Assembly (NCBI RefSeq): GCF_000176855.2
Contig: NC_015138.1
Span: 4,774,001-4,838,000, forward strand
DNA: 64,000 nt
Reading direction: 5' to 3'
Source of the DNA: Paracidovorax avenae ATCC 19860
Lineage (GTDB): Bacteria > Pseudomonadota > Gammaproteobacteria > Burkholderiales > Burkholderiaceae_C
Shown here: positions 29,182 through 39,176 of the stretch, in pieces
Layout of the letters: each line of letters begins with the position of its first letter
How positions within the stretch are numbered: position 1 is the first letter of the stretch
Notes under the pieces: model-generated
Told to the model about the DNA's origin: nothing
The model's input: the letters and a program-made list of their open reading frames with translations, nothing else
Database searches by the model: none
Program-made: the position numbers and the translations under genes

Positions 29182-30915
29182 ATGATCCGCCTCTCTGAAA
29201 TCAAGCTGCCGCTGGCCGCCCTGCCGGCCGATGGCACACAGCATCCCGAGCCCGCGCTACGCGCCGCCGTCGCGCGCATCCTGGACCTCCCGCCCGGCGA
29301 CATCGCCCGCCTGAACGTCTTCAAGCGCAGCTTCGACGCGCGCAAACCCGAGCTGCTGGCCGTCTACATCGTGGACGTCGCCCTCGCCGATCCCGGCCAG
29401 GAAGCCGCGCTGCTGGCGCGCCATGCGGGCCGCCCGCACATCCAGCCCACGCCCGACATGGCCTGGAAGCCCGTGGGCCATGCCCCGGCCGGCGGCCTGC
29501 GCGAGCGCCCGGTGGTAGTGGGCTTCGGCCCCTGCGGGATCTTCGCCGCGCTGGTGCTGGCGCAGATGGGGCTGCGCCCCATCGTGCTGGAGCGGGGCCA
29601 GGCCGTGCGCGAGCGCACGCAGGACACCTGGGGCCTGTGGCGCCGCCGCGAACTGCAGCCCGAATCCAACGTGCAGTTCGGCGAGGGCGGCGCGGGCACG
29701 TTCAGCGATGGCAAGCTCTACAGCCAGATCAAGGACCCGCGCCACCTCGGCCGCAAGGTCATGGAGGAATTCGTGCAGGCGGGCGCGCCGCCCGAGATCC
29801 TCTATGCGGCGCATCCCCACATCGGCACCTTCAAGCTGGTGAAGGTGGTCGAGACGCTGCGCGAGCAGATCATCGCCATGGGCGGCGAAGTGCGCTTCCA
29901 GCAGCGCGTGACCGACATCGCGGTGGATACCGACGCCGCCGGCCGCCGGCACCTGCGCGGCCTGCGCGTGCTGGACCAGGCCACCGGCCAGACCCACGAA
30001 CTGGAAGCGTCGCACGTCGTCATGGCCCTGGGCCACAGTTCGCGCGACACCTTCGCGATGCTGTACGGGCGCGGCGTGCACATGGAAGCCAAGCCGTTCT
30101 CTGTGGGCTTTCGCATCGAGCATCCGCAGGGGCTCATCGACCGCGCGCGCTGGGGCCGGCACGCCGGCCACCCGCTGCTGGGTGCGGCCGACTACAAGCT
30201 CGTGCACCATGCGGCGAACGGCCGCGCGGTGTACAGCTTCTGCATGTGCCCCGGGGGCACGGTGGTGGCCGCCACCAGCGAGCCCGGCCGCGTGGTGACC
30301 AACGGCATGAGCCAGTATTCACGCAACGAGCGCAATGCCAATGCCGGCATGGTGGTGGGCATCGATCCGGCCGACTACCCCACGGACCCGGCCGCCTTCG
30401 AAGCGGCGCTGGGGGACACCCATGGCGTCGAGGCCCTGCCCCCGGGCCAGGCCCACCCGCTCGCCGGCATCGTGCTGCAGCGGCAGCTGGAGTCCGGCGC
30501 TTTCGCGCTCGGGGGCGGCAACTACAACGCACCCGGCCAGCTGGTCGGGGATTTCATCGCGGGCCGCGTGTCGCGCGAGTTCGGCGAGGTGGAACCTTCG
30601 TACCGGCCCGGCGTCACCCTGGCGGACCTGCACGCCGCCCTGCCGGATTACGCCATCGCCGCGCTGCGCGAAGCGCTGCCGGCCTTCGGCCGCAAGATCC
30701 AGGGCTTCGACCGCCACGACGCCGTGCTGACGGGCGTGGAAACGCGCACTTCGTCACCGCTCAAGATCGGTCGCGGCGAGGATTTCCAGAGCCTGAACAC
30801 TGCAGGGCTCTACCCCGCCGGCGAAGGTGCGAGCTACGCCGGCGGGATCCTGTCGGCCGGCGTGGACGGCATCAAGGTGGGCGAGGCGGTGGCCAAAAAG
30901 ATGTTCACCCCCTGA
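29182..30915 (+). CDS. NAD(P)/FAD-dependent oxidoreductase (COG2509 type)
   Basis: 577 residues. A 95-residue N-terminal domain precedes the FAD-binding Rossmann motif (VVVGFGPCGIFAAL). Conserved features of this uncharacterised family follow: QFGEGGAGTFSDGKLYSQIK, VVMALGHSSRDTF, CMCPGGTVVAATSEP and a C-terminal GLYPAGEGASYAGGI that closes the FAD site. The large substrate region and FCMCPGG cysteines suggest a dehydrogenase acting on a sizeable substrate, but no reaction is known to me. Single gene with its own 140-bp upstream region. Confidence 0.8.
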   Translation: MIRLSEIKLPLAALPADGTQHPEPALRAAVARILDLPPGDIARLNVFKRSFDARKPELLAVYIVDVALADPGQEAALLARHAGRPHIQPTPDMAWKPVGHAPAGGLRERPVVVGFGPCGIFAALVLAQMGLRPIVLERGQAVRERTQDTWGLWRRRELQPESNVQFGEGGAGTFSDGKLYSQIKDPRHLGRKVMEEFVQAGAPPEILYAAHPHIGTFKLVKVVETLREQIIAMGGEVRFQQRVTDIAVDTDAAGRRHLRGLRVLDQATGQTHELEASHVVMALGHSSRDTFAMLYGRGVHMEAKPFSVGFRIEHPQGLIDRARWGRHAGHPLLGAADYKLVHHAANGRAVYSFCMCPGGTVVAATSEPGRVVTNGMSQYSRNERNANAGMVVGIDPADYPTDPAAFEAALGDTHGVEALPPGQAHPLAGIVLQRQLESGAFALGGGNYNAPGQLVGDFIAGRVSREFGEVEPSYRPGVTLADLHAALPDYAIAALREALPAFGRKIQGFDRHDAVLTGVETRTSSPLKIGRGEDFQSLNTAGLYPAGEGASYAGGILSAGVDGIKVGEAVAKKMFTP

Positions 30916-30931
30916 GTCGCCTGCGGTGCCT

Positions 30932-30968
30932 TCCCCCTGGAAGGGGGACGCCGCCGGTGGCCCGGCGG
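30932..30968. repeat. Two tandem GC-rich hairpins after the oxidoreductase gene
   Basis: TCCCCC-TGGAA-GGGGGA (30932-30948 with six-pair stem) is followed at once by CCGCCGG-TGGC-CCGGCGG (30951-30968, seven pairs). There is no T-run. The block looks like a repeated intergenic element of this lineage; it may also stop or stabilise the transcript ending at 30915. Confidence 0.5.
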
Positions 30969-31052
30969 AGCCGGTTCCACGGCGTCTGCTGGCATGGCCT
31001 GCTCCGCGGCCTCTCGAAGGGTGAGGCCGCAGTGGATCTTGACGCAGGCGGA

Positions 31053-31433
31053 TCAGCGCATTGCCCAGTGCCCCGGGCGCATGTGCCAGCCGCCCGGGCC
31101 CGGCTCCCAGCGGTGGGGAACCCAGACCCAGCCCGGCCGCGGCGGGGCGGCCCAGTGGCCGGGGCGCCAGACATAGCGGCCGCCGCCCCATTCCCAGAAG
31201 CCGCCCACCCAGACGTGTACCGGCGAGGGGGCGACGGTCACGGTCTCCACGTACGGTGCCGGGGGCGCGGTGGGGGCGACCACCACGGCACCCTGCTGCT
31301 CGACCACGACCTGCCGGGGCGGCGCCACGACACAGCCGGACAGGGCTGCTGCGGCCGCGAGGATCGCCAGGGCGCCTGCGGCGCGGATGCGGCCGGATGC
31401 ACGGCCAGGGGATGCGGGAAGGGAGAAGGGCAT
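31053..31433 (-). CDS. YXWGXW-repeat lipoprotein
   Basis: 126 residues with a lipobox (LSGC, Cys about residue 34), then a Val/Pro/Ala linker and a Trp-rich end built on repeats such as VWVGGFWEWGGGRYVWRPGH and WVWVPHRWEPGPGGWHMRPG. This short family is widespread in Proteobacteria as an outer-membrane lipoprotein of unknown role. Start taken at the ATG before the basic/hydrophobic signal; upstream in-frame ATGs lack signal-peptide character. Confidence 0.8.
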   Translation of the reverse strand: MPFSLPASPGRASGRIRAAGALAILAAAAALSGCVVAPPRQVVVEQQGAVVVAPTAPPAPYVETVTVAPSPVHVWVGGFWEWGGGRYVWRPGHWAAPPRPGWVWVPHRWEPGPGGWHMRPGHWAMR

Positions 31434-31550
31434 CGTTGGGCTCCATCGGGAAGGAAAACGCATGCCCATTGAACGCGGCCGTATCCCTCCCGCCGACAAC
31501 CGCCGTGTAAAGAAAAGGAAAGATGGACGAAGCCGCCCGCGCGGCCGGCT

Positions 31551-33137
31551 TCAGCGCGGCAGGGCCGGCGCCTGGCCGGGCGCGCCCTCGGGCAGCCGGA
31601 AGGCGGCCACGAGGTCGGCCAGCTGCTGCGCCTGCATGCGCAGGCCCTGGGCAGCGGCGGAGGACTCCTCCACCAGGGCCGCGTTCTGCTGCGTCATCTG
31701 GTCGAGCTGGCTCACGGCCTCGCCCACCTGCCCCAGGCCGGTGCTCTGCTCGCGCGCGGAAGTGCTGATCTCGCCGACGATGGTCGCCACCTGCTCCACG
31801 GAGCCCACGATCTCGCCCATGGTGCTGCCTGCGGCATGCACCTGCTGCGTGCCTTCGCCCACCTGCCGCACGCTGTCGCCGATGAGAGCGCCGATTTCGC
31901 GGGCGGCCGTGGCCGAGCGCTGCGCGAGGCTGCGCACTTCCGCCGCGACGACGGCGAAGCCGCGCCCCTGTTCGCCGGCCCGGGCGGCCTCCACCGCGGC
32001 GTTGAGGGCGAGAATGTTGGTCTGGAAGGCGATGCCGTCGATGACGCCGGTGATGTCGGCGATCCTGCGGGAGGCCTGCGCGATGCCATCCATGGTGGAG
32101 ACCACCTGGCCGACGGCGTCGCGACCGCGCCGCGCGACATCGCTGGCGGTGGCAGCCAGGGCGCTCGCCTGCTGCGCCGCGTCGGCGCTGTGGCGCACGG
32201 TGGCAATCAGTTCCTCCATGCTCGCGGCGATCTCCTCCAGGTTGGAGGCCGTGTGCTCGGTGCGCGCGGAGAGATCGGAGTTGCCCGCCGCGATCTCCGC
32301 GCTGGCCCCCGCCACCGAGGCGCTCGCCTGCCGCATGCCCACCACCAGGCCCGCGAGCCGCTGCTGCATGCCGCCCAGGCGCTCCAGCAGGGCGCGCACC
32401 TCGTCGCGGTTGCCGGCCTCCGCGGGCGGGACGGACGACGTCAGGTCGCCCTCGGCGATGCGGTCGGATACGGAAGACGCCCGCGCCAGCGGCACAAGGA
32501 TGGAGCGCGAAAGCAGCAGGGCGCAGCCCAGGCTCAGCAGCAGCCCCAGCAGGCAGCCGCCCACGAGCAGCACGATGCCCTGCTGTTCGCTCGCCTCGGC
32601 ACGGGCGCGGGCCTCGGCCACGCGCTTGCGCTGGTAGTCGGCCATCTCTTCCACGGCGGCCGCATAGCGGTCGGCGGCAGGCCGCAGCAGCTTGCCCACG
32701 GCGTCGGGCGGCAGCGTCTCTCCGGAGCGGCGGCGCTTGACGAGGTCGTCCCGCGCGGCGCGGAAGCCATTGCCGGCAGTGTCGATGTCCTTGAAGATGC
32801 GCCGGGACTCCGCATCCTCGGCCAGCGCTTCGAGCCGCTTGCGGACTTCGGTGGAGCGCGCGGAGGTCTGCTTGCGGTCCGCATCCACCCGGGCGGTGTA
32901 TTCGGGGCTGCCGACTTCCAGCAGCGCCTCGGCGCGCGCCGAACTCAGCACCACGATGGAATGGAGTTCCCGGGCCAGCAGCGCGCGCTCGGCCGAGTCG
33001 CCGCCCAGGTCGTCGGCGATGTCCTGCAGGTTCATCAGCCGCCAGATGCCGACGCCTGAGGCCAGCGACATGACCAGGCAGATGGCGCCGAAGGCCAGGG
33101 CCAGGCGAAGGGAAAGGCGGGCGTTGTTCAGGGACAT
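31551..33137 (-). CDS. Methyl-accepting chemotaxis protein (sigma-28 promoter)
   Basis: 528 residues. Membrane spans at about 9-31 and 187-209 bracket a periplasmic helical bundle; HAMP ([12 protein letters not shown]) follows, then the coiled-coil signalling domain with an intact tip [20 protein letters not shown]. The C-terminus lacks the CheR-binding pentapeptide. The periplasmic part is unlike that of the chemoreceptor at 19414, so a different ligand is expected. A sigma-28 promoter lies just upstream, and no other chemotaxis gene is adjacent. Confidence 0.94.
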   Translation of the reverse strand: MSLNNARLSLRLALAFGAICLVMSLASGVGIWRLMNLQDIADDLGGDSAERALLARELHSIVVLSSARAEALLEVGSPEYTARVDADRKQTSARSTEVRKRLEALAEDAESRRIFKDIDTAGNGFRAARDDLVKRRRSGETLPPDAVGKLLRPAADRYAAAVEEMADYQRKRVAEARARAEASEQQGIVLLVGGCLLGLLLSLGCALLLSRSILVPLARASSVSDRIAEGDLTSSVPPAEAGNRDEVRALLERLGGMQQRLAGLVVGMRQASASVAGASAEIAAGNSDLSARTEHTASNLEEIAASMEELIATVRHSADAAQQASALAATASDVARRGRDAVGQVVSTMDGIAQASRRIADITGVIDGIAFQTNILALNAAVEAARAGEQGRGFAVVAAEVRSLAQRSATAAREIGALIGDSVRQVGEGTQQVHAAGSTMGEIVGSVEQVATIVGEISTSAREQSTGLGQVGEAVSQLDQMTQQNAALVEESSAAAQGLRMQAQQLADLVAAFRLPEGAPGQAPALPR

Positions 33138-33169
33138 GGAAGCAAGGGGGGGTGTAACCGGTGCTCAGC

Positions 33170-33196
33170 TTATCGGCACGCCGGCTGAAGACTTGA
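33170..33196 (-). promoter_or_regulatory. Sigma-28 (FliA) promoter of the chemoreceptor gene
   Basis: On the minus strand TCAAGTCT, 11 bases, then GCCGATAA. The -10 is identical to the flagellar consensus and the -35 matches six of eight bases of TAAAGTTT, with the right spacing. It ends 33 bp before the ATG at 33137. Confidence 0.75.
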
Positions 33197-33245
33197 TGAC
33201 AGCAATGCCTGCGTCAAGGTCTTTCGCCCCTGCCGGCCGGAAGGC

Positions 33246-34241
33246 TCAGTCCACCACCACCGCGGCCGCCTGGATGACCTTGGCCCATTTGGCGGTCTCC
33301 GCGGCGATGAAGGCATTGCACTCCTGGGGCGTGGAGCCCTCGGGGAAGGTGCCCATGGCCTGCTCCAGCCGCTGCGACACCTCCGGGCTGCGGATGATGC
33401 GCGCCACCTCCGCGGACATGCGCTGCACGATGTCAGGCGGCGTGCCGGCGGGCGCCAGCATCGCGGCCCAGGTGCTGCCGACCAGGGCCGGATAACCCAG
33501 TTCGGCGAAGGTGGACACGTCGGGCAGCGCCGGCACGCGCTTGTCGCTGGCCACGCCGATGAGGCGGATCCTGCCGGCCCTGGCGGGCTGGATCAGGTTG
33601 GGCGGCGGATCCAGGAACAGCGGCACCTGCCCGCCCATCAGGTCGGCCAGCGCGGGCGATGCGCCCTTGTACGGCACGTGCACCATCTCGACCCCGGTGA
33701 CCATGCGCATCAGCTCCGACGTCAGGTGCGCGGCCGAGCCGCTGCCCGACGAGGCGTAGCTGATCTTGCCGGGGTTCGCGCGGCCGTAGGCGACCAGTTC
33801 GGCCATCGTCTTGAAGGGCGCGTTCATCGACACGGCCGCCACCAGCGGCGACACGCCCATCAGCGAAACGCCCGTCAGGTCCTTCTTCGGGTCATAGGGC
33901 AGCCTGGGGTAGAGCGTGGTGTTGGCGGCGTAGGCGGCGATGAAGACGCCGAAGGTGTGGCCGTCCGGCGCGGCCTTGGCCACCGCATCCACCCCGATGA
34001 TGCTGTTGGCGCCGGGCTTGTTGTCCACGACCACGGGCTGGCCCAGGCGCTGCTGCAGGCCGACCTGCAGCAGCCGCGCCATCTGGTCGGTGAAGCCGCC
34101 GGCCGTGTAGGGCACGACGATGCGGATGGGCTTGGCGGGCCAAGTGCCCTGCGCACGGGCCGGCGCCAGCGGCAGCACGGCACCGGCCGCGACGGCGGAG
34201 CCCGCCTGGAGGAAGTGGCGTCGGGAGGATATGGACGGCAT
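33246..34241 (-). CDS. Bug-family (TctC-like) solute-binding protein
   Basis: 331 residues with a twin-arginine-like signal (SSRRHFLQAG). The mature protein has the family hallmarks: WPAKPIRIVVPYTAGGFTDQ, VVVDNKPGANSIIGVDAVAK, YASSGSGSAAHLTSELM and HVPYKGASPALADLMGG. Bug proteins bind carboxylates in the periplasm and serve tripartite tricarboxylate transporters or sensing. No TctA or TctB gene is present nearby. Last gene of the eleven-gene operon, 57 bp after the aldolase gene. Confidence 0.9.
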   Translation of the reverse strand: MPSISSRRHFLQAGSAVAAGAVLPLAPARAQGTWPAKPIRIVVPYTAGGFTDQMARLLQVGLQQRLGQPVVVDNKPGANSIIGVDAVAKAAPDGHTFGVFIAAYAANTTLYPRLPYDPKKDLTGVSLMGVSPLVAAVSMNAPFKTMAELVAYGRANPGKISYASSGSGSAAHLTSELMRMVTGVEMVHVPYKGASPALADLMGGQVPLFLDPPPNLIQPARAGRIRLIGVASDKRVPALPDVSTFAELGYPALVGSTWAAMLAPAGTPPDIVQRMSAEVARIIRSPEVSQRLEQAMGTFPEGSTPQECNAFIAAETAKWAKVIQAAAVVVD

Positions 34242-34298
34242 GCGGTGTTGTCTCCTGTCGTTCTCGTTCTATCGTTCGGCTCTGGCGGCTTTGGCGGT

Positions 34299-35069
34299 TC
34301 AAGTCCGGTAGCCCGGATCGATGCGGTCCAGCCGGCGCAGCAGCCCCGGCCAGGCCAGGCCCGCGCCCTTGCCCTTGGTCACCTGGCGCGACTGCTCTAC
34401 CGAGGTCGCCACGATCTCGTCGGGAATGCGCGTGAGTGCGCCGCCGCCGGCCTGCGCCAGGATCTGGATGCGGCAGGCCGATTCGAGCGTGTACATCGAC
34501 AGCAGGGCCTCGGGCACGCTGCGCCCGCAGGTCAGCAGGCCGTGGTTGCGCAGGATCAGGAAGCTGGCGTCCCCCAGGTCGGCCACGAGCCGCGGCCGCT
34601 CGTCGTCGCGCAGCGCCACGCCCTCGTAGCCATGGTAGGCCAGCCGCGCGAGCGGGAAGATGGACTGCTGCGAGATCGGCAGCAGCCCGCCTTCCTGCGC
34701 CGACACCGCCACGCCGTACTGCGTGTGGGTGTGCAGCACGCACTGCACTTCGGGCCGGCCTTCGTGGATCGCGCTGTGGATCAGGAAGCCCGCCGGGTTC
34801 ACGTCGTACTCCGTCGCCATCACGGGCTCGCCGTGGTGGTCCACCTTGACCAGGCTGGACGCCGTGATCTCGTCGAACAGCATCCCGTAGGGGTTGATGA
34901 GGAACTGGTCCGCCTGGCCCGGCACGCGCGCCGAGATGTGCGTGAAGATCAGGTCGTCCCAGCCGAAATGGGCCACCAGCCGGTAGGCGGCGGCCAGTTC
35001 GACGCGGGTCTGCCATTCCTCGGGCGTGACCTGGCTGCGCACGCTGGAAGCTTCAGGGATTGCATTCAT
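34299..35069 (-). CDS. Class II aldolase/adducin-family protein
   Basis: 256 residues. The zinc-type histidines of the family appear in LHTHTQYG and the later NHGLLTCG, with HISARVPG upstream. Family members cleave or decarboxylate phosphorylated sugars or small oxo acids. Here it ends a fatty- or dicarboxylic-acid type catabolic operon, so it may act on a short-chain product of that route. Substrate not readable. Preceded by an AAGGTTCC-type leader of 57 bp after etfA. Confidence 0.82.
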   Translation of the reverse strand: MNAIPEASSVRSQVTPEEWQTRVELAAAYRLVAHFGWDDLIFTHISARVPGQADQFLINPYGMLFDEITASSLVKVDHHGEPVMATEYDVNPAGFLIHSAIHEGRPEVQCVLHTHTQYGVAVSAQEGGLLPISQQSIFPLARLAYHGYEGVALRDDERPRLVADLGDASFLILRNHGLLTCGRSVPEALLSMYTLESACRIQILAQAGGGALTRIPDEIVATSVEQSRQVTKGKGAGLAWPGLLRRLDRIDPGYRT

Positions 35070-35126
35070 GGTGGAACCTTTCTTGCATTCAGGACGGGTG
35101 CGCTGGCACGCGCATTGGAGCGGCTC

Positions 35127-36059
35127 TCAGAGCCGGCCGGCCAGTTCCGGCACGGCGGTGAACAGATCCGCCTCCAGCCCGTAGTCGGCCACGCTGAAGA
35201 TCGGCGCCTCGGCATCCTTGTTGATCGCCACGATCACCTTGGAGTCCTTCATGCCGGCCAGATGCTGGATCGCGCCCGAGATACCCGCCGCGATGTAGAG
35301 CTGCGGCGCCACGATCTTGCCCGTCTGCCCCACCTGCAGGTCGTTCGGCGCGTAGCCCGCGTCCACCGCCGCGCGGCTCGCGCCGATCGCAGCACCCAGC
35401 TTGTCCGCCAGCGGCGTCATCACCTCGTTGAACTTCTCCGCGCTGCCCAGCGCCCGGCCGCCCGAGACGATGATCTTCGCCGCCGTGAGTTCGGGCCGGT
35501 CGCTCTTGGTCACCTCGCGGCCCACGAACTGGCTCTTGCCCGAATCCGCAGCCACATCGGCCTTCTCCACCGCCGCCGAGCCGCCCGTGGCGGCCGCGCC
35601 GTCGAAGCCGGTGGTGCGCACGGTGATCACCTTCACGGCGTCGCTGCTCTGCACCGTGGCGATCGCGTTGCCTGCGTAGATCGGGCGCTCGAACGTGTCG
35701 GGGCCGTCCACCTTGGTGATGTCGCTGATCTGCGCGACATCCAGCTTCGCGGCCACGCGCGGAGCCACGTTCTTGCCGCCGGCCGTGGCCGGGAACAGGA
35801 TGTGGCTGTAGCTGGAAGCGATGGCCAGCACCTGGGCGGCCACGTTCTCGGCCAGGCCGTCCTTCAGGCTGGCGCCGTCGGCCAGGATGACCTTGGAGAC
35901 GCCCGCGATCTGCGCGGCAGCCTGGGCGGCGGCTTCGGCGCCCTGGCCTGCCACCAGGACATGCACGTCACCGCCGCAGGCGGCAGCGGCCGTGACGGTG
36001 TTGAGCGTGGCGGGCTTGATCGAAGCGTTGTCGTGTTCTGCAATGACGAGTGCGGTCAT
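35127..36059 (-). CDS. etfA: Electron transfer flavoprotein alpha subunit
   Basis: 310 residues. The C-terminal FAD domain shows [34 protein letters not shown] sequence and [20 protein letters not shown], the ETF-alpha signature. With EtfB it carries electrons from acyl-CoA dehydrogenases to ETF-ubiquinone oxidoreductase. It lies 26 bp after etfB in the operon that holds two acyl-CoA dehydrogenases, so the local pair is likely their acceptor, though it may also be the cell's general ETF. Confidence 0.96.
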   Translation of the reverse strand: MTALVIAEHDNASIKPATLNTVTAAAACGGDVHVLVAGQGAEAAAQAAAQIAGVSKVILADGASLKDGLAENVAAQVLAIASSYSHILFPATAGGKNVAPRVAAKLDVAQISDITKVDGPDTFERPIYAGNAIATVQSSDAVKVITVRTTGFDGAAATGGSAAVEKADVAADSGKSQFVGREVTKSDRPELTAAKIIVSGGRALGSAEKFNEVMTPLADKLGAAIGASRAAVDAGYAPNDLQVGQTGKIVAPQLYIAAGISGAIQHLAGMKDSKVIVAINKDAEAPIFSVADYGLEADLFTAVPELAGRL

Positions 36060-36085
36060 GTCGTGTGTTCCTTGTCCCAGTCCGT

Positions 36086-36835
36086 TCAGATCACTTTGGC
36101 TTCGTTCTTGAGCTTGTCCACCAGCGTGGCGACGTCCGGCACCTTTACACCGGCGCCGCGCTTCGCAGGCTCGGTCACCTTGAGGGTCTTCAGGCGCGGC
36201 TTCACATCCACGCCCAGGTCCTCGGGCTTGACGGTGTGCAGCGGCTTCTTCTTGGCCTTCATGATGTTGGGCAGCGTCACGTAGCGCGGCTCATTGAGGC
36301 GCAGGTCGGTGGTGACGATCGCCGGCAGCGTGAGCGCCAGCGTCTCCAGGCCGCCGTCGACCTCGCGCGTCACGTTCACCTTGTCGCCGCTCACCTCCAC
36401 CTTGGAGGCAAAGGTCGCCTGCGGCAGGTCCGCGAGCGCGGCCAGCATCTGGCCGGTCTGGTTCGAGTCGTCGTCGATCGCCTGCTTGCCCAGGATGACC
36501 AGTTGCGGCTGCTCCTTGTCCACCAGGGCCTTGAGGATCTTGGCCACGGCCAGGGGCTGCAGCTCTTCCGACGTCTCCACCAGGATCGCGCGGTCCGCAC
36601 CGATCGCCATCGCCGTGCGCAGCGTCTCCTGGCATTGCGTGACGCCGCACGAGACCGCGATCACCTCCGTGACCACGCCCTTTTCCTTCAGCCGAACGGC
36701 CTCCTCCACCGCGATCTCGTCGAACGGATTCATGCTCATCTTCACGTTCGCGATGTCCACACCCGTGTTGTCCGACTTCACGCGGACCTTCACGTTGTAG
36801 TCCACCACGCGCTTGACGGGGACCAGGATTTTCAT
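36086..36835 (-). CDS. etfB: Electron transfer flavoprotein beta subunit
   Basis: 249 residues. Starts [19 protein letters not shown] as usual, with [18 protein letters not shown], the AMP-site region [18 protein letters not shown] and the recognition loop [20 protein letters not shown] with its conserved Leu. Forms the ETF heterodimer with the next gene. Preceded by an AAGAAAAAGGAGGAGATG-like purine-rich leader on the other strand and 67 bp from the upstream binding-protein gene. Confidence 0.96.
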   Translation of the reverse strand: MKILVPVKRVVDYNVKVRVKSDNTGVDIANVKMSMNPFDEIAVEEAVRLKEKGVVTEVIAVSCGVTQCQETLRTAMAIGADRAILVETSEELQPLAVAKILKALVDKEQPQLVILGKQAIDDDSNQTGQMLAALADLPQATFASKVEVSGDKVNVTREVDGGLETLALTLPAIVTTDLRLNEPRYVTLPNIMKAKKKPLHTVKPEDLGVDVKPRLKTLKVTEPAKRGAGVKVPDVATLVDKLKNEAKVI

Positions 36836-36902
36836 GGGATGACCTCGTTGGATAAAGAATCGAAGAAAAAGGAGGAGATGCAGGTGGAATCAGGGCGCCC
36901 GG

Positions 36903-37934
36903 TCACTCGGATGCGATGCCCTTGTCGCGGATGATCGCGCCCCACTTGGCGTAGTCCTGCCGCACGCGCTCGGCCATCTGCGCCGGATCCTGGAAGTGCG
37001 CGATCGCGCCTGCGCCCAGCAGCCGGTCCTGCACATCCTTCTCGGCCAGGATCTGCCGCACCTCGCCGGCCACCCGGTCCACCACCGCCTTCGGCGTGCC
37101 GCGCGGCGCCATCAGGCCGCCCCACGAGACCGCGTCGTAGCCCTGGAAGCCCTGCTCGGCGATCGTCGGCACGTCGGGCAGCATCGCCACGCGGCGCGGC
37201 GACCCCACGGCGAGGGCGCGCAGCTTGCCGGCCTGCACGTGCGGCAGCGCGGCCACGAGGTCGGCATACATCACGGGCACCTGGCCGCCGATGGTGTCGG
37301 TGATCGCGGGCACGCCGCCCTTGTAGGGCACGTGCTGCATGTCGAAGCCGCCCATCTGCTTGAGCAGCTCCATGCTCAGGTGGCCGAAGCTGCCGGTGCC
37401 CGAGCTGGTGTAGTTCATCGGCGTCTTCTGCGCCCTGGCGTGGGCGATGAGCTGCGGCAGGGTCTTCACGTCGGGCAGCTGCGCGGGATTGACCACCACC
37501 ACGATCGGCAGGTCGTACACCGTGGCCACGGGCGTGAAATCCTTCAGCGTGTCGTAGCCGGTCTTCTTGTAGAGGTGCGGCGCCAGCAACGTGGGCGTGG
37601 CGAGCATCATCAGCGTGTAGCCGTCGGGGTCGGACTTGGCCACCTGCAGCGCGGCGATCGAGCCCGAGGCGCCCGGCCGGTTGTCCACCACCACGGCCTG
37701 GCCGAGCCGCTCGGCCAGCTTCTGCCCCACGATGCGCGACGCCGTATCGGTGGGCCCGCCCGCGGGGAACGGCACCACCAGCCGGATCATCTTGCCGGGC
37801 CAGGCGCCGCCCGGCGCGGACGGCTGCGCCCCGGCGTGGCCGGCCGACAGCAGCGCGAGCGGCCCGGCAGCGGCGAAGCCCAGCAGCGTGCGGCGGGTCG
37901 CGCGGGCCAGGGGGGCGGTGGGGAACAAAGGCAT
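36903..37934 (-). CDS. Bug-family solute-binding protein
   Basis: 343 residues from the ATG at 37934; a longer frame exists but the signal peptide (RATRRTLLGFAAAGPLALL, twin-arginine-like) begins here. Family motifs: MIRLVVPFPAGGPTDTASRI, VVVDNRPGASGSIAALQVAK, YTSSGTGSFGHLSMELLKQ and HVPYKGGVPAITDTIGG. Second of three such proteins in the operon; carboxylate ligand unknown. Confidence 0.9.
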   Translation of the reverse strand: MPLFPTAPLARATRRTLLGFAAAGPLALLSAGHAGAQPSAPGGAWPGKMIRLVVPFPAGGPTDTASRIVGQKLAERLGQAVVVDNRPGASGSIAALQVAKSDPDGYTLMMLATPTLLAPHLYKKTGYDTLKDFTPVATVYDLPIVVVVNPAQLPDVKTLPQLIAHARAQKTPMNYTSSGTGSFGHLSMELLKQMGGFDMQHVPYKGGVPAITDTIGGQVPVMYADLVAALPHVQAGKLRALAVGSPRRVAMLPDVPTIAEQGFQGYDAVSWGGLMAPRGTPKAVVDRVAGEVRQILAEKDVQDRLLGAGAIAHFQDPAQMAERVRQDYAKWGAIIRDKGIASE

Positions 37935-38077
37935 TCGTCGGGTCTCCGGTTCGGTTCTGGGTTCAGGAAAAGCAGGGAAAGAACAATGGATGCGGCGCCA
38001 TTCCAGCGCCGCCGTGGCAGGGGCCCGCACTCACCGGGCACGCGGCCGGCGCGGCTGCGCGCAGGCCCGCCCCATGG

Positions 38078-39088
38078 TCAGTCGAGCTTGGCGCCGGCCG
38101 CCTCGACCAGGGCCTTCCAGACCGGCATGTCGCGGCGATAGTTGGCCTGGAAGGCTTCGGGGCTGTTCATGAGCGGCATAAAGCCCGCGCCGCGGATGCG
38201 CTCGAGCAGCTTCGGATCGCGGGCGATCTCGCGCAGGTGCGCCTGGAGCACGTCCATCACTTCCTTGGGCAGGTTCGCGGGGCCGCCCATGGCGACCCAG
38301 CCGAAGACGGCATAGGCGTCGTCCGTCACGCCCTGCTCGTGGATGGTAGGCACCTGGGGCAGGATGTCCATGCGCTCCGTGCCGGTCACACCAATGGCCT
38401 TCAGTCGGCCCGAGTCGATGAAGGGCTTGGTGTTCTGCGCGCTGGAGAAGCACAGTTGCAATTGCCCGCCGATCAGGTCCTGGATCATGGGCGCCTCGCC
38501 CTTGTAGGCGACGTGGGCCATGTCGGCATCCTGCGTCTTGCTCATGTAGGCGCCGCCCAGGTGCGCGTACGAGCCCACGCCCCAGGAGCCGTACGAGACC
38601 TTGCCCCGGTTCGCCTTCACGTAGGCGAGCAGTTCCTTCATGTTGCTGGCCGGCACCGAAGGGTGCACCACCAGCGTGACGGGCGCGGCCGCGATCTGCG
38701 TGATCAGCGTCAGGTCCTTCTGCGGGTCGTAGGGCAGCTTGGTGTAGAGGAACTGGTTGATCAGCATCGAGGTGCTGAGCGAGAGCAGCAGCGTATACCC
38801 GTCGGGCGCGGCCTTGGCGACCGCGTCGGTGCCCAGGATGCCGGCCGCGCCGCCCCGGTTGTCCACCACCACCGGCTGGCCCAGGCGCTGCGACAGGGCT
38901 TCGCCCACGCTGCGGGCGATGATGTCGGTGGCGCCGCCAGCGTTGAACGGCACGATGAGCTTGATGGGCTTGGTGGGCCAGGCGGCCGCCTTGGTGGTCT
39001 GGGCGGGGGCCGTGCCCAGCCAGCCGGCGCCGCCGAGCGCGGCCATGCTGTGCAGCACGGCGCGGCGGTTGAATCGGGAACCTGTCAT
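38078..39088 (-). CDS. Bug-family solute-binding protein
   Basis: 336 residues with an RR-containing signal (SRFNRRAVLHSMAALGG). Motifs PIKLIVPFNAGGATDIIARS, VVVDNRGGAAGILGTDAVAK, YGSWGVGSYAHLGGAYMSK and HVAYKGEAPMIQDLIGG place it in the Bug family. It lies between the CoA-transferase gene and the second Bug gene. The three copies differ clearly in sequence, so they are not a recent triplication. Confidence 0.9.
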   Translation of the reverse strand: MTGSRFNRRAVLHSMAALGGAGWLGTAPAQTTKAAAWPTKPIKLIVPFNAGGATDIIARSVGEALSQRLGQPVVVDNRGGAAGILGTDAVAKAAPDGYTLLLSLSTSMLINQFLYTKLPYDPQKDLTLITQIAAAPVTLVVHPSVPASNMKELLAYVKANRGKVSYGSWGVGSYAHLGGAYMSKTQDADMAHVAYKGEAPMIQDLIGGQLQLCFSSAQNTKPFIDSGRLKAIGVTGTERMDILPQVPTIHEQGVTDDAYAVFGWVAMGGPANLPKEVMDVLQAHLREIARDPKLLERIRGAGFMPLMNSPEAFQANYRRDMPVWKALVEAAGAKLD

Positions 39089-39176
39089 GGTGTTGTCTCC
39101 GGGGGTTCTCTGGGGAAGATCGGCCCCGGTGCGCCGCCTCTGCGGGCGGCCTGGTGCACCGGGCCGGCGGGGGGAA

